NCBI RefSeq assembly: GCF_902506415.1 | Contig: NZ_LR733275.1 | Location: 5,184,176 to 5,248,175 of the forward strand | Reading direction: 5' to 3' | DNA from: Massilia sp. 9I | Lineage (GTDB): Bacteria > Pseudomonadota > Gammaproteobacteria > Burkholderiales > Burkholderiaceae_D | DNA: 64,000 nt | Part shown: positions 17,334 to 25,677 of the stretch, piece by piece | How the letters are laid out: each line of letters opens with the position of its first letter | Position numbering within the stretch: position 1 is the stretch's first letter | The notes under the pieces: generated by a model | Seen by the model: the letters and a program-made list of their open reading frames with translations, nothing else | The model's database searches: none | What the model was told of the DNA's origin: nothing | Translations under genes and position numbers: made by a program

Positions 17334-18338
17334 ATGACGCTAAAAATGAAATTCGTGGCCGCTGCGGCCGCGCTGGCCCTCGGCGTGTCCTCGACCGCCC
17401 AGGCTGAAGGCAAGATCCGCATCGCCGAGCAGTTCGGCATCGTCTACCTGCTGCTGAACGTGGCGCAGGACCAGAAGCTGATCGAGAAGCACGGCAAGAA
17501 GCAGGGCGTCGACATCGACGTCGACTGGGTCAAGCTGTCGGGCGGCTCGGCCGTCAATGACGCGCTGCTGTCGGGCTCGATCGACGTGGCCGGCGCCGGC
17601 CTGGGGCCGCTGTTCACCATCTGGGACCGCACCGCCGGCCGCCAGAACGTGCGCGCGGTGGCCTCCCTGGGCAACTTCCCGTATTACCTGGTCAGCACCA
17701 ACCCGGCGGTGAAAAGCATCGCCGACTTCAGCCAGAAGGACCGTATCGCGCTGCCGGCCGTGACGGTGTCGGTGCAGGCGCGCATCCTGCAGATGGCCGC
17801 CGCCAAGCAGTGGGGCAAGGCCGAGTTCAAGAAGCTCGACCCGATCACCCAGACCGTACCGCACCCGGACGCGGCGGCCGCGCTGATCGCCGGCAAGACC
17901 GAGCTGAACGCCCACTTCGGCAATCCACCCTTCCAGGAGCAGGAACTGGCCGGCAATCCGGCAGCGCACATCGTGCTCAACTCCTATGAGGTGCTGGGCG
18001 GCCCGAGCTCGGCCACCGTGCTGTACGCCACCGAAAAGTACGTCAAGGAGAACCCGAAGACCTACCGCGCCTTCATCGACGCCCTGGTGGAAGCGGCGCA
18101 GCTGGCCTCCAGCAACCCGGAAGCGGCGGCGGACGCCTACCTGCGCGTCAACAAGGGCAATATCGACCGCAATCTCCTGATCAAGGTGATCAAGAACCCG
18201 CAGGTGCAGTTCAAGGTGGCGCCGCAGAATACCCTCGGGCTAGCGCAGTTCCTGCACGAAGTCGGTGCGATCAAGACCAAGCCGGCCAGCTGGCGCGACT
18301 ACTTCTTCGCCCATCCGGCACTGGATAAGGGAAGCTGA
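17334..18338 (+). CDS. ABC transporter periplasmic substrate-binding protein (SsuA/TauA/NrtA-like)
   Basis: 334 residues with a Sec signal peptide (about 1-24, KMKFVAAAAALALGVSS then TAQAEG). The mature part follows the NMT1/SsuA type II periplasmic fold: KIRIAEQFGIVYLLL, a WVKLSGGSAVNDALLSGSID ligand-loop segment, and TNPAVKSIADF. It captures a small anion, sulfonate-like, for the following ATPase and permease. The start at 17334 is preceded by GGAAAA; Met5 is a possible alternative. It lies between the TauD-type gene (13 bp) and the ATPase gene (2 bp). Confidence 0.87.
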   Translation: MTLKMKFVAAAAALALGVSSTAQAEGKIRIAEQFGIVYLLLNVAQDQKLIEKHGKKQGVDIDVDWVKLSGGSAVNDALLSGSIDVAGAGLGPLFTIWDRTAGRQNVRAVASLGNFPYYLVSTNPAVKSIADFSQKDRIALPAVTVSVQARILQMAAAKQWGKAEFKKLDPITQTVPHPDAAAALIAGKTELNAHFGNPPFQEQELAGNPAAHIVLNSYEVLGGPSSATVLYATEKYVKENPKTYRAFIDALVEAAQLASSNPEAAADAYLRVNKGNIDRNLLIKVIKNPQVQFKVAPQNTLGLAQFLHEVGAIKTKPASWRDYFFAHPALDKGS

Positions 18339-18340
18339 TC

Positions 18341-19174
18341 ATGAGCCCGCTGAACCTGGTGCCGCCGTCCGAGCCATTGCTGCGGGCCGAGCACGTCACG
18401 CTCGAGTACCGGGGCGAGCGCGGCATCGTGCGCGCCACCGAGGACGTCAGCTTCGACGTGCACCGCGGCGACCGCTTCGTGCTGCTGGGGCCGTCCGGCT
18501 GCGGCAAGTCGACCCTGCTGAAAGCGGTGGGCGGTTTCATCGCGCCGCAGGCGGGCAGCTTGAGGCTGGACGGCAAGGCGATCACCCGGCCGGGTCCGGA
18601 CCGGATCGTCGTGTTCCAGGAGTTCGACCAGCTGCCGCCCTGGAAGACCGTGCGCGAAAACGTCATGTTCCCGATGCTCGCCAGCGACGTGAAGCGCAAG
18701 GAGGCGGACCAGCGCGCGCGTCACTGGCTCGGCAAGGTCGGGCTGGCGCGCTTTACGGATGCCTATCCGCACACGCTGTCGGGCGGGATGAAGGCGCGCG
18801 TGGCAATTGCGCGGGCGCTGGCGATGCAGCCGTCCATCCTGCTGATGGACGAGCCTTTCGCGGCGCTCGATGCGCTGACCCGCCGCACCATGCAGGAAGA
18901 GCTGCAGGCGCTGTGGGACGAGATTGGTTTCACCATGCTGTTCGTGACGCACTCGATCGAGGAAGCGCTGGTGGTGGGCAACCGCATCCTGCTGCTGTCG
19001 CCGCACCCGGGGCGGGTGAGGGCGGAGCTTAACAGTCATCAATTCAGTCTCGCCAGCGCGGGCAGCGCGGAATTCCAGGCGGCGACGCAGCGGATCCATG
19101 GATTGTTGTTTGGTGACGGTGGCGACCGCGTGGGCGGGGAATCCGCCCACCCTACGGGAGTGGCACATGGTTAA
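18341..19174 (+). CDS. ABC transporter ATP-binding protein (SsuB/TauB-like)
   Basis: 277 residues. Walker A is GPSGCGKST (50-58), the signature LSGGMKARVAIARA, Walker B LLMDEPFAALD, and the switch region FVTHSIEEAL. It energises uptake with the adjacent permease. The last codons (about residues 262-273, DRVGGESAHPT) are encoded by one copy of the dispersed palindrome, which therefore forms the C-terminal tail. The stop (TAA 19172-19174) overlaps the start of the permease gene. Confidence 0.92.
   Translation: MSPLNLVPPSEPLLRAEHVTLEYRGERGIVRATEDVSFDVHRGDRFVLLGPSGCGKSTLLKAVGGFIAPQAGSLRLDGKAITRPGPDRIVVFQEFDQLPPWKTVRENVMFPMLASDVKRKEADQRARHWLGKVGLARFTDAYPHTLSGGMKARVAIARALAMQPSILLMDEPFAALDALTRRTMQEELQALWDEIGFTMLFVTHSIEEALVVGNRILLLSPHPGRVRAELNSHQFSLASAGSAEFQAATQRIHGLLFGDGGDRVGGESAHPTGVAHG
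19125..19155. repeat. single copy of the hscA-fdx palindrome inside the ATPase gene end
   Basis: ACCGCGTGGGCGGGGAATCC followed by GCCCACCCTAC differs from half B of the 9697-9726 element only in the loop and flanking stem bases. It keeps both the ACCGCGTGGGC left end and the GCCCACCCTAC right end. Here it is a single hairpin, not a pair, and lies in the reading frame of the ATPase 3' end, just before the permease start. Confidence 0.75.
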
Positions 19175-20033
19175 TCCGCCAATCCGGCCTGAGTACGTCC
19201 TCGATGTTCCGCTATCGGCGCCTCGATCGGTACCGTCGATTCCTCAAGCACCCACGTTCACCCTGCCGGACCTCGCCTGGCTGCGCAAGCTCCTGATCCT
19301 GCTCGCCATCGCGGTCATCTGGGAAGCGCTGGCGCGCTGGTTCGACAACGATTTGCTGCTGCCCGGCGCCATCCAGACCGGCAAGGCCTTTGCCGCAGGT
19401 GTCGCTTCGGGCGAGCTGTGGGGCTATGTGAGCGTCTCGCTGAAGGTGCTGACCCAGGGCTTCGTACTCGGCGTCGGCGGCGCCTTCCTGCTGACCTGGC
19501 TGGCGGTCTCGGGCAAGGTCGGCCGCGAGCTGATCGATACCCTGGCCTCGATGTTCAACCCGCTGCCGGCAATCGCGCTGCTGCCGCTGGCGCTGCTGTG
19601 GTTCGGCCTGGGCAAGGGCAGCCTGCTGATGGTGCTCGTCCACTCCGTGCTGTGGCCGCTGACCCTGAACGCCACCGCGGGCTTCCGCTCGGTGCCCGAC
19701 ACCCTGCGTATGGCCGGCCGCAACTACGGACTGGGCGGTTTGTGCATGGTGCTGCAGATCCTGATCCCGGCCGCCTTGCCCTCGATCCTGTCCGGCCTGA
19801 AGATCGGCTGGGCTTTTGCATGGCGCACCCTGATCGCTGCTGAGTTGGTTTTTGGTAGCACCTCGGGGCAGGGTGGACTGGGCTGGTACATCTTCCAGAG
19901 CCGCAACGAACTCTTCACCGACAAGGTCTTCGCCGGCCTGGCCGCCGTCATCCTCATTGGGCTGGCTGTCGAACACATCGTGTTCCAGACCCTGGAGCGC
20001 TTCACCATCCGCCGCTGGGGCATGCAGCGCTAG
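19167..20033 (+). CDS. ABC transporter permease (SsuC/TauC-like)
   Basis: 288 residues, about six transmembrane segments (near residues 36-52, 85-105, 120-140, 145-165, 205-230 and 255-275). The EAA-loop-like stretch FRSVPDTLRMAGRNYGLGG contacts the ATPase. It belongs to the BPD_transp_1 family that includes taurine, sulfonate and nitrate permeases. The ATG at 19167 is selected. The longer frame from 19098 would translate the palindrome and lies in the ATPase gene, so it is rejected. It is the last gene of the dioxygenase-ABC operon. Confidence 0.88.
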   Translation: MVNPPIRPEYVLDVPLSAPRSVPSIPQAPTFTLPDLAWLRKLLILLAIAVIWEALARWFDNDLLLPGAIQTGKAFAAGVASGELWGYVSVSLKVLTQGFVLGVGGAFLLTWLAVSGKVGRELIDTLASMFNPLPAIALLPLALLWFGLGKGSLLMVLVHSVLWPLTLNATAGFRSVPDTLRMAGRNYGLGGLCMVLQILIPAALPSILSGLKIGWAFAWRTLIAAELVFGSTSGQGGLGWYIFQSRNELFTDKVFAGLAAVILIGLAVEHIVFQTLERFTIRRWGMQR

Positions 20034-20430
20034 CCCCACCGTGTTGCCGCACCATTTTGGTTCAATAAAAATAATCTTCTTTATGCCCTTGACCAAAATG
20101 GTGCAACGCAGTAATGTGTTCCAACGCTTTGCATCCCCAAAGCTCTCCGGTCACCCGGTTACGGCCCACAAGCCATCTCCGGACTGACGCGCTTTCATTT
20201 GTAGGCAGTTTGCTCCGACCCGCGCCAAAAGCGCGAGAGATGCACAAGAACGCCACAAACACTCAAGCCGAACGAGTTGCGCCCAGCGCCCGTGCGTAAG
20301 GTCCCTACGGTGACCCGAAGCACAGTCGCGACCGCAGAGAGAAGGGACGCATGAGGGTTGTTGCGCACTTGGCACCTCGTTAGGAACGGGCATCCGATCA
20401 AATTCCCATTGGGTCTTGAAAGGAATGAAC
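20034..20430. other. 397 bp gene-free ilv leader
   Basis: The region between the permease and ilvB holds an inverted pair of NtrC-like boxes near its left end (20044-20107). The remaining roughly 300 bp has a weak TTGGCACCTCGTTAGG (20369-20384, sigma-54-like -24 element but imperfect -12). There is no convincing branched-chain-rich leader peptide, T-rich terminator or known riboswitch. It probably contains the ilvB promoter and a long 5' leader. Confidence 0.5.
20044..20107. promoter_or_regulatory. inverted pair of NtrC-like binding sites
   Basis: GCACCATTTTGGT (20049-20061) and its exact reverse complement ACCAAAATGGTGC (20092-20104) are 30 bp apart. Each is itself an imperfect palindrome and matches the NtrC enhancer pattern TGCACC-N4-TGGTGCA at 11 of 13 defined positions. 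The extended ends (GTTGC...CAA and TTG...GCAAC) are also complementary, with single-base offsets. Assignment to NtrC rests on pattern only. Confidence 0.5.
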
Positions 20431-22158
20431 ATGAATAACGAAACATCAGCCCCGATCACGGGTGCTGAAATTGTGGTGCGTTGTCTCGCGGAAGAGGGCG
20501 TCAAGCACGTCTTCGGTTATCCCGGCGGGGCAGTCCTCTATATCTACGACGCCATCTTCAAACAGGACAAGTTCCAGCACGTCCTGGTCCGTCACGAACA
20601 GGCCGCGGTCCACGCCGCAGACGCCTATTCGCGCAGCTCCAACACCGTCGGCGTCGCCCTCGTGACCTCCGGTCCGGGCGTGACCAATGCCGTCACCGGC
20701 CTCTCGACGGCCTACATGGATTCGATCCCGATGGTCGTGATTTCCGGCCAGGTGCCGAGTCATGCGATCGGCCAGGATGCCTTCCAGGAATGCGATACCG
20801 TCGGTATCACCCGCCCGGTGGTCAAGCACAACTTCCTGGTCAAGGACGTCAAGGAACTGGCATCGACCATCAAGAAAGCCTTCTTTATCGCCCGTACCGG
20901 CCGCCCCGGCCCCGTGCTGGTCGATATCCCGAAGGACATCAGCATGCACAAGTGCGTGTACGACTACCCTCGCGAGATCGAGATGCGTTCGTACAAGCCG
21001 GTCGACAAGGGCCATGCCGGCCAGATCCGCAAGGCCGTGCAGCTGCTGCAGCAGGCCGAGCGCCCGATGATCTATGCGGGCGGCGGCGTCATCCTGGCGA
21101 ACGCCTCGAATGAGCTGAACCGCATGGTCGAGAAGACCGGCTTCCCGGTCACGAACACGCTGATGGGCCTGGGCGCCTCGCGCTCGTCCAGCCCGCATTT
21201 CGTCGGCATGCCGGGCATGCACGGCACCTACGAAGCGAACATGGCGATGCAACACTGCGACGTCCTGATCGCCATCGGCGCCCGTTTTGATGACCGCGTG
21301 ATCGGCAACCCGAAACACTTCGCCTCCAACCCGCGCAAGATCATCCACATCGACATCGACCCATCGTCGATCTCGAAGCGCGTGAAGGTCGACATTCCGA
21401 TCGTCGGCAACGTCAAGGACGTGCTGGTCGAGCTGCTGTCGCAGCTGGACGCCAGCCCGGCGCAGCCGAACGCCAACGCGCTGCAAGCCTGGTGGAAGCA
21501 GATCGCCGAGTGGCGCGGCAAGGAATGCCTGGCCTATGCGCCATCCAATGAACTGATCAAGCCGCAGTCGGTGATCGAGCAGCTGCACCGCGTGACGGAC
21601 GGCGACGCCTTCATCACCTCGGACGTCGGCCAGCACCAGATGTGGGCCGCGCAGTACTACGGCTTCGACAAGCCGCGCCGCTGGATCAACTCGGGCGGCC
21701 TGGGCACCATGGGCGTCGGCCTGCCGTACGCGATGGGCGTGCAGATGGCGAACCCGGATGCGACCGTCGCCTGCGTCACCGGCGAGGGCTCGATCCAGAT
21801 GTGCATCCAGGAGCTCGCGACCTGCAAGCAGTATCACCTGACCCCGAAGATCATCCTGCTGAACAACCGCTTCCTCGGCATGGTCCGCCAGTGGCAGCAG
21901 ATCGACTACGGCTCGCGCTATTCCGAGTCCTATATGGATTCGCTGCCGGACTTCGAGAAGCTGGCGGAGGCCTATGGCCACGTCGGCATGCGCATCGAGA
22001 AGCCGGGCGACGTCGAGGGTTCGCTGCGCGAGGCCTTCGCCATGAAGGACCGCCTGGTGTTCATGAACTTCATCACCGACCAGAGCGAGAACGTCTGGCC
22101 GATGGTCAAGGCCGGCAAGGGCCTGAATGAAATGCTGCTCGGCTCGGAGGACCTGTAA
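20431..22158 (+). CDS. ilvB: acetolactate synthase large subunit
   Basis: 575 residues, three-domain ThDP enzyme. The N-terminal PYR domain has HVFGYPGGAVLYIYDA and the catalytic Glu56 (RHEQAAVHAADAY); the FAD-binding middle domain follows; the C-terminal PP domain has the ThDP motif GEGSIQMCIQELAT ... LLNNRFLGMV. It condenses two pyruvates, or pyruvate and 2-oxobutyrate, in isoleucine/valine synthesis. The ATG at 20431 is chosen because AAAGGA lies 6 bp before it; the frame also opens at TTG 20416 and ATG 20425. Its stop overlaps the ilvN start by one base (TAATG). Confidence 0.96.
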   Translation: MNNETSAPITGAEIVVRCLAEEGVKHVFGYPGGAVLYIYDAIFKQDKFQHVLVRHEQAAVHAADAYSRSSNTVGVALVTSGPGVTNAVTGLSTAYMDSIPMVVISGQVPSHAIGQDAFQECDTVGITRPVVKHNFLVKDVKELASTIKKAFFIARTGRPGPVLVDIPKDISMHKCVYDYPREIEMRSYKPVDKGHAGQIRKAVQLLQQAERPMIYAGGGVILANASNELNRMVEKTGFPVTNTLMGLGASRSSSPHFVGMPGMHGTYEANMAMQHCDVLIAIGARFDDRVIGNPKHFASNPRKIIHIDIDPSSISKRVKVDIPIVGNVKDVLVELLSQLDASPAQPNANALQAWWKQIAEWRGKECLAYAPSNELIKPQSVIEQLHRVTDGDAFITSDVGQHQMWAAQYYGFDKPRRWINSGGLGTMGVGLPYAMGVQMANPDATVACVTGEGSIQMCIQELATCKQYHLTPKIILLNNRFLGMVRQWQQIDYGSRYSESYMDSLPDFEKLAEAYGHVGMRIEKPGDVEGSLREAFAMKDRLVFMNFITDQSENVWPMVKAGKGLNEMLLGSEDL

Positions 22159-22649
22159 TGCGACACATCATTTCCGTCCTCCTCGAGAACGAAGCCGGCG
22201 CCCTGTCGCGCGTGGTGGGCCTGTTCTCGGCGCGCGGCTACAACATCGAAACCCTGACCGTGGCCCCGACCGAAGACGCGACCCTGTCGCGCATGACCAT
22301 CGTGACCAGCGGCTCGGACGACATCATCGAGCAGATCACCAAGCACCTGAACCGCCTGATCGAGGTGGTGAAGGTGGTCGATCTCACCGAAGGGCAGCAC
22401 ATCGAGCGCGAGCTCATGCTCATCAAGGTGCGGGCGGTCGGCAAGGAGCGCGAAGAAATGAAGCGCACCGCCGACATCTTCCGCGGCCGGATCATCGACG
22501 TGACCGAAAAGACCTACACGATCGAGCTGACCGGCGCCAAGAGCAAGCTGGATGCCTTCATCGACGCCATCGACCGCGCCTCCATCCTCGAGACCGTCCG
22601 TACCGGCGGCTCCGGCATCGGCCGCGGCGAACGCATCCTCAAAGTCTGA
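22158..22649 (+). CDS. ilvN: acetolactate synthase regulatory small subunit
   Basis: 163 residues. An N-terminal ACT domain (about 3-76: HIISVLLENEAGALSRVVGLFSARG) binds valine for feedback inhibition; the C-terminal ALS_ss_C domain (about 82-160) completes the family. It assembles with IlvB and activates it. It is translationally coupled to ilvB by TAATG and 47 bp before ilvC. Orthologues are named ilvN or ilvH; the length is of the IlvH type. Confidence 0.95.
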   Translation: MRHIISVLLENEAGALSRVVGLFSARGYNIETLTVAPTEDATLSRMTIVTSGSDDIIEQITKHLNRLIEVVKVVDLTEGQHIERELMLIKVRAVGKEREEMKRTADIFRGRIIDVTEKTYTIELTGAKSKLDAFIDAIDRASILETVRTGGSGIGRGERILKV

Positions 22650-22687
22650 TACGCGAAGCAAATCGCACCCAATACATTAAAAATTAA

Positions 22688-23713
<1,026 letters not shown>

Positions 23714-23721
23714 GCTCTACC

Positions 23722-23751
23722 CGCGGGGCACGGCGAGATCCGTGCCCCGCG
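23722..23751 (+). terminator. 12-bp perfect hairpin after ilvC
   Basis: CGCGGGGCACGG (23722-23733) and CCGTGCCCCGCG (23740-23751) form a perfect stem with a 6 nt loop, 8 bp after the ilvC stop. No T-run follows (ACAATTCG), so it may stabilise the ilv mRNA 3' end or act as a weak terminator. Confidence 0.6.
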
Positions 23752-23880
23752 ACAATTCGAGACAGGTGTTTCTCCCAAGGCTCAGTTGCAACGATCCATT
23801 ACAAAATCACGATACAAGTTGCTGGGCCGGTATCGTATAAGTGACGCGGACATCCGTCGTAACTTACTGGAGAACAATAA

Positions 23881-24672
23881 ATGAAGATCTCGAAACCGCT
23901 CATCGCCGCCGCATTGGTGCTCGCATTCCAGGCCCATGCGCAGACCGTCCCCGCCGCGCCCGAGGGCCCGGGCAGGGTATCGACCGCCGGGACGCTGGTC
24001 GTGGTGCCGGCCTTCGGCGAAGTGAAGCATGCCAACGACCAGGCCACCGTTACCTTCGCCGTCGAAGAGCACGACAAGGACAAGAATGCCGCTGCGGCGC
24101 GCGTGAACCGCAAGATGAAGGAGGGAACCGAGATCGTGCGCCGCGCCGATCCGAAGGCCGAGCTCAAGACCATGGGTTACTACACCTACCCGGTTTACCC
24201 CGAAGTACCGCCGATGCCGCAGCCGGCATCCGTGGCGCCGGTGAAGCCGGTGCCGATCGCCTGGCGCGTCGGCCAGTACCTGGAAGTGAAGACGAGCAAC
24301 CTGGCTGATCTGCCGAAGACCGCCGCCGCCGCCCAGAAAGTTCTGCAGATCAATAATGTGAGCTTCGGCCTGAGCCCGGAACTGGAAAAGCGCCTGGACG
24401 ACCAGCGTATCGCCGCCACCTACCGCAACCTGAACGAGCGCATGGCCTCGATCGCCAACGCGATGGGGCGCTCGCTGCGCACAGCCGTGATCGAGACGGT
24501 CGATTTCGAGGGATCGGGCAATTACGCGGGCGATGGGCAGGCTGCGCCGGCGCCGATGATGATGCGGGCCAGCGCCATGAAGGAAGCGGCGGACCAGATG
24601 CCGGAACCGAGCTTCGAACCGGGAGAAACGACCCTGCAGATGCGTCTGGTAGGAAAGGTGCGATTCAAGTAA
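23881..24672 (+). CDS. SIMPL (DUF541)-domain periplasmic protein
   Basis: 263 residues with a Sec signal peptide (about 1-20, ending FQAHAQ). The SIMPL domain (about 32-235) shows the characteristic start VSTAGTLVVVPAFGEV with ATVTFAVEEHDKDKNAA, and the late region of basic and acidic strands. The family is periplasmic or outer-membrane-associated, of uncertain function; E. coli YggE is a relative linked to oxidative stress. It stands between ilvC and pssA with its own 167 bp upstream region, in which CGATAC and GTATCG form a short palindrome before the start. Confidence 0.8.
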   Translation: MKISKPLIAAALVLAFQAHAQTVPAAPEGPGRVSTAGTLVVVPAFGEVKHANDQATVTFAVEEHDKDKNAAAARVNRKMKEGTEIVRRADPKAELKTMGYYTYPVYPEVPPMPQPASVAPVKPVPIAWRVGQYLEVKTSNLADLPKTAAAAQKVLQINNVSFGLSPELEKRLDDQRIAATYRNLNERMASIANAMGRSLRTAVIETVDFEGSGNYAGDGQAAPAPMMMRASAMKEAADQMPEPSFEPGETTLQMRLVGKVRFK

Positions 24673-24706
24673 GCATAGCGATTCGCTAACATGCGCTTCC
24701 CGCCTC

Positions 24707-24712
24707 TATAAT
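24707..24712 (+). promoter_or_regulatory. -10 element of the pssA promoter
   Basis: A perfect TATAAT (24707-24712) lies 34 bp before the pssA ATG. The -35 region is weak (GCTAAC, 24685-24690, 16 bp spacer), which is why only the -10 is claimed. Confidence 0.5.
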
Positions 24713-24745
24713 GCTGGGAACTGCATTACTTGAATACGGATCCTT

Positions 24746-25618
24746 ATGCCAACTTTTCCACGACGACGCACCCCGGGGGCAGCGCCCAAAGCGCCACGAT
24801 TTTCCCGTTTGAAAAAACGCTTCGGGCGTCGCGCGGAAGACCGAGTCCAGGGCGAACGCGGCCGCGGTATCTACCTGCTGCCGAACGCATTCACGACCGG
24901 CGCGCTGTTCTGCGGCTTCTACGCCATTGTGATGGCGATGAACCAGCGCTTCGAGCACGCGTGCTGGGCGGTGTTCATCGCGATGATCCTGGACGGGCTG
25001 GACGGGCGCATTGCGCGCCTGACCAACACCCAGTCGGAGTTCGGCGCGCAGTACGACTCGCTGTCGGACATGGTGTCCTTCGGGGCCGCGCCGGCGCTGG
25101 TGATTTATGAATGGTCGCTGCGCGGTCTGGGCAAGCTGGGCTGGATCGCCGCCTTCGTGTACTGCGCGGGCGCGGCGCTGAGGCTGGCGCGCTTCAACAC
25201 CAACATCGAGGTGGTGGACAAGCGCTTTTTCCAGGGCTTGCCGAGTCCCGCGGCGGCGGCCCTGGTGGTCGGCTTCATCATGATGATGACCGACCCGGAC
25301 ATCAACGTCAGCTCGCGCCAGGTGGACTGGGTAAGCTGGGGCATCGCGGTGTTCGCGGGCCTGACGATGGTGTCGAACGTACCGTTTTACAGCTTCAAGG
25401 ACGTGAACTTCCGCAAGTCGGTGCCGTTCATCGTGGTGTTCCTGATTGCCCTCGGCTTCGCGCTGGTGGCGATCGACCCACCGAAAGTCCTGTGGCCGAT
25501 TTTTGTGATTTACGGCTTGTCGGGATATGCCGTGTTTGCCTGGCGCGCAGCCAAGGGCAAGCCGGTGAGTATCATCCCGCTCGACGACGACGAGCCGGAC
25601 GACGGCGTGCGCCGCTAG
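24746..25618 (+). CDS. pssA: CDP-diacylglycerol-serine O-phosphatidyltransferase
   Basis: 290 residues, an integral membrane CDP-alcohol phosphatidyltransferase. The catalytic motif DG(x)2AR(x)8G(x)3D(x)3D is present as DGLDGRIAR ... EFGAQYDSLSD, in about residues 87-113. Several hydrophobic helices follow. It makes phosphatidylserine, precursor of phosphatidylethanolamine, in the inner membrane. The very basic N-terminus (RRRTPGAAPKAPRFSRLKKR) is cytosolic. The gene is 59 bp before leuA; pssA between ilvC and leuA is a common Burkholderiales arrangement. Confidence 0.94.
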   Translation: MPTFPRRRTPGAAPKAPRFSRLKKRFGRRAEDRVQGERGRGIYLLPNAFTTGALFCGFYAIVMAMNQRFEHACWAVFIAMILDGLDGRIARLTNTQSEFGAQYDSLSDMVSFGAAPALVIYEWSLRGLGKLGWIAAFVYCAGAALRLARFNTNIEVVDKRFFQGLPSPAAAALVVGFIMMMTDPDINVSSRQVDWVSWGIAVFAGLTMVSNVPFYSFKDVNFRKSVPFIVVFLIALGFALVAIDPPKVLWPIFVIYGLSGYAVFAWRAAKGKPVSIIPLDDDEPDDGVRR

Positions 25619-25677
25619 CGCGGACCTTCGGGTCGGGCAGGGCGCCCGCTAACTTTGTTTAGCATACGGAGCCCGCA

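Noticed and set aside
20049-20104. Hairpin GCACCATTTTGGT/ACCAAAATGGTGC read as a transcription terminator of the ABC operon
   Set aside because: The loop is 30 nt and no T-run follows. Each arm is itself near-palindromic, which fits two protein-binding sites better than a terminator.
20114-20299. A 61-codon frame in the ilv leader as an attenuator peptide
   Set aside because: It is not enriched in Ile, Val or Leu codons, has no ribosome-binding site, and no terminator/antiterminator pair follows.
20369-20384. TTGGCACCTCGTTAGG as a sigma-54 promoter
   Set aside because: The -24 part is good but the essential GC of the -12 element is GG, so it is mentioned only as weak support for the NtrC-like boxes.
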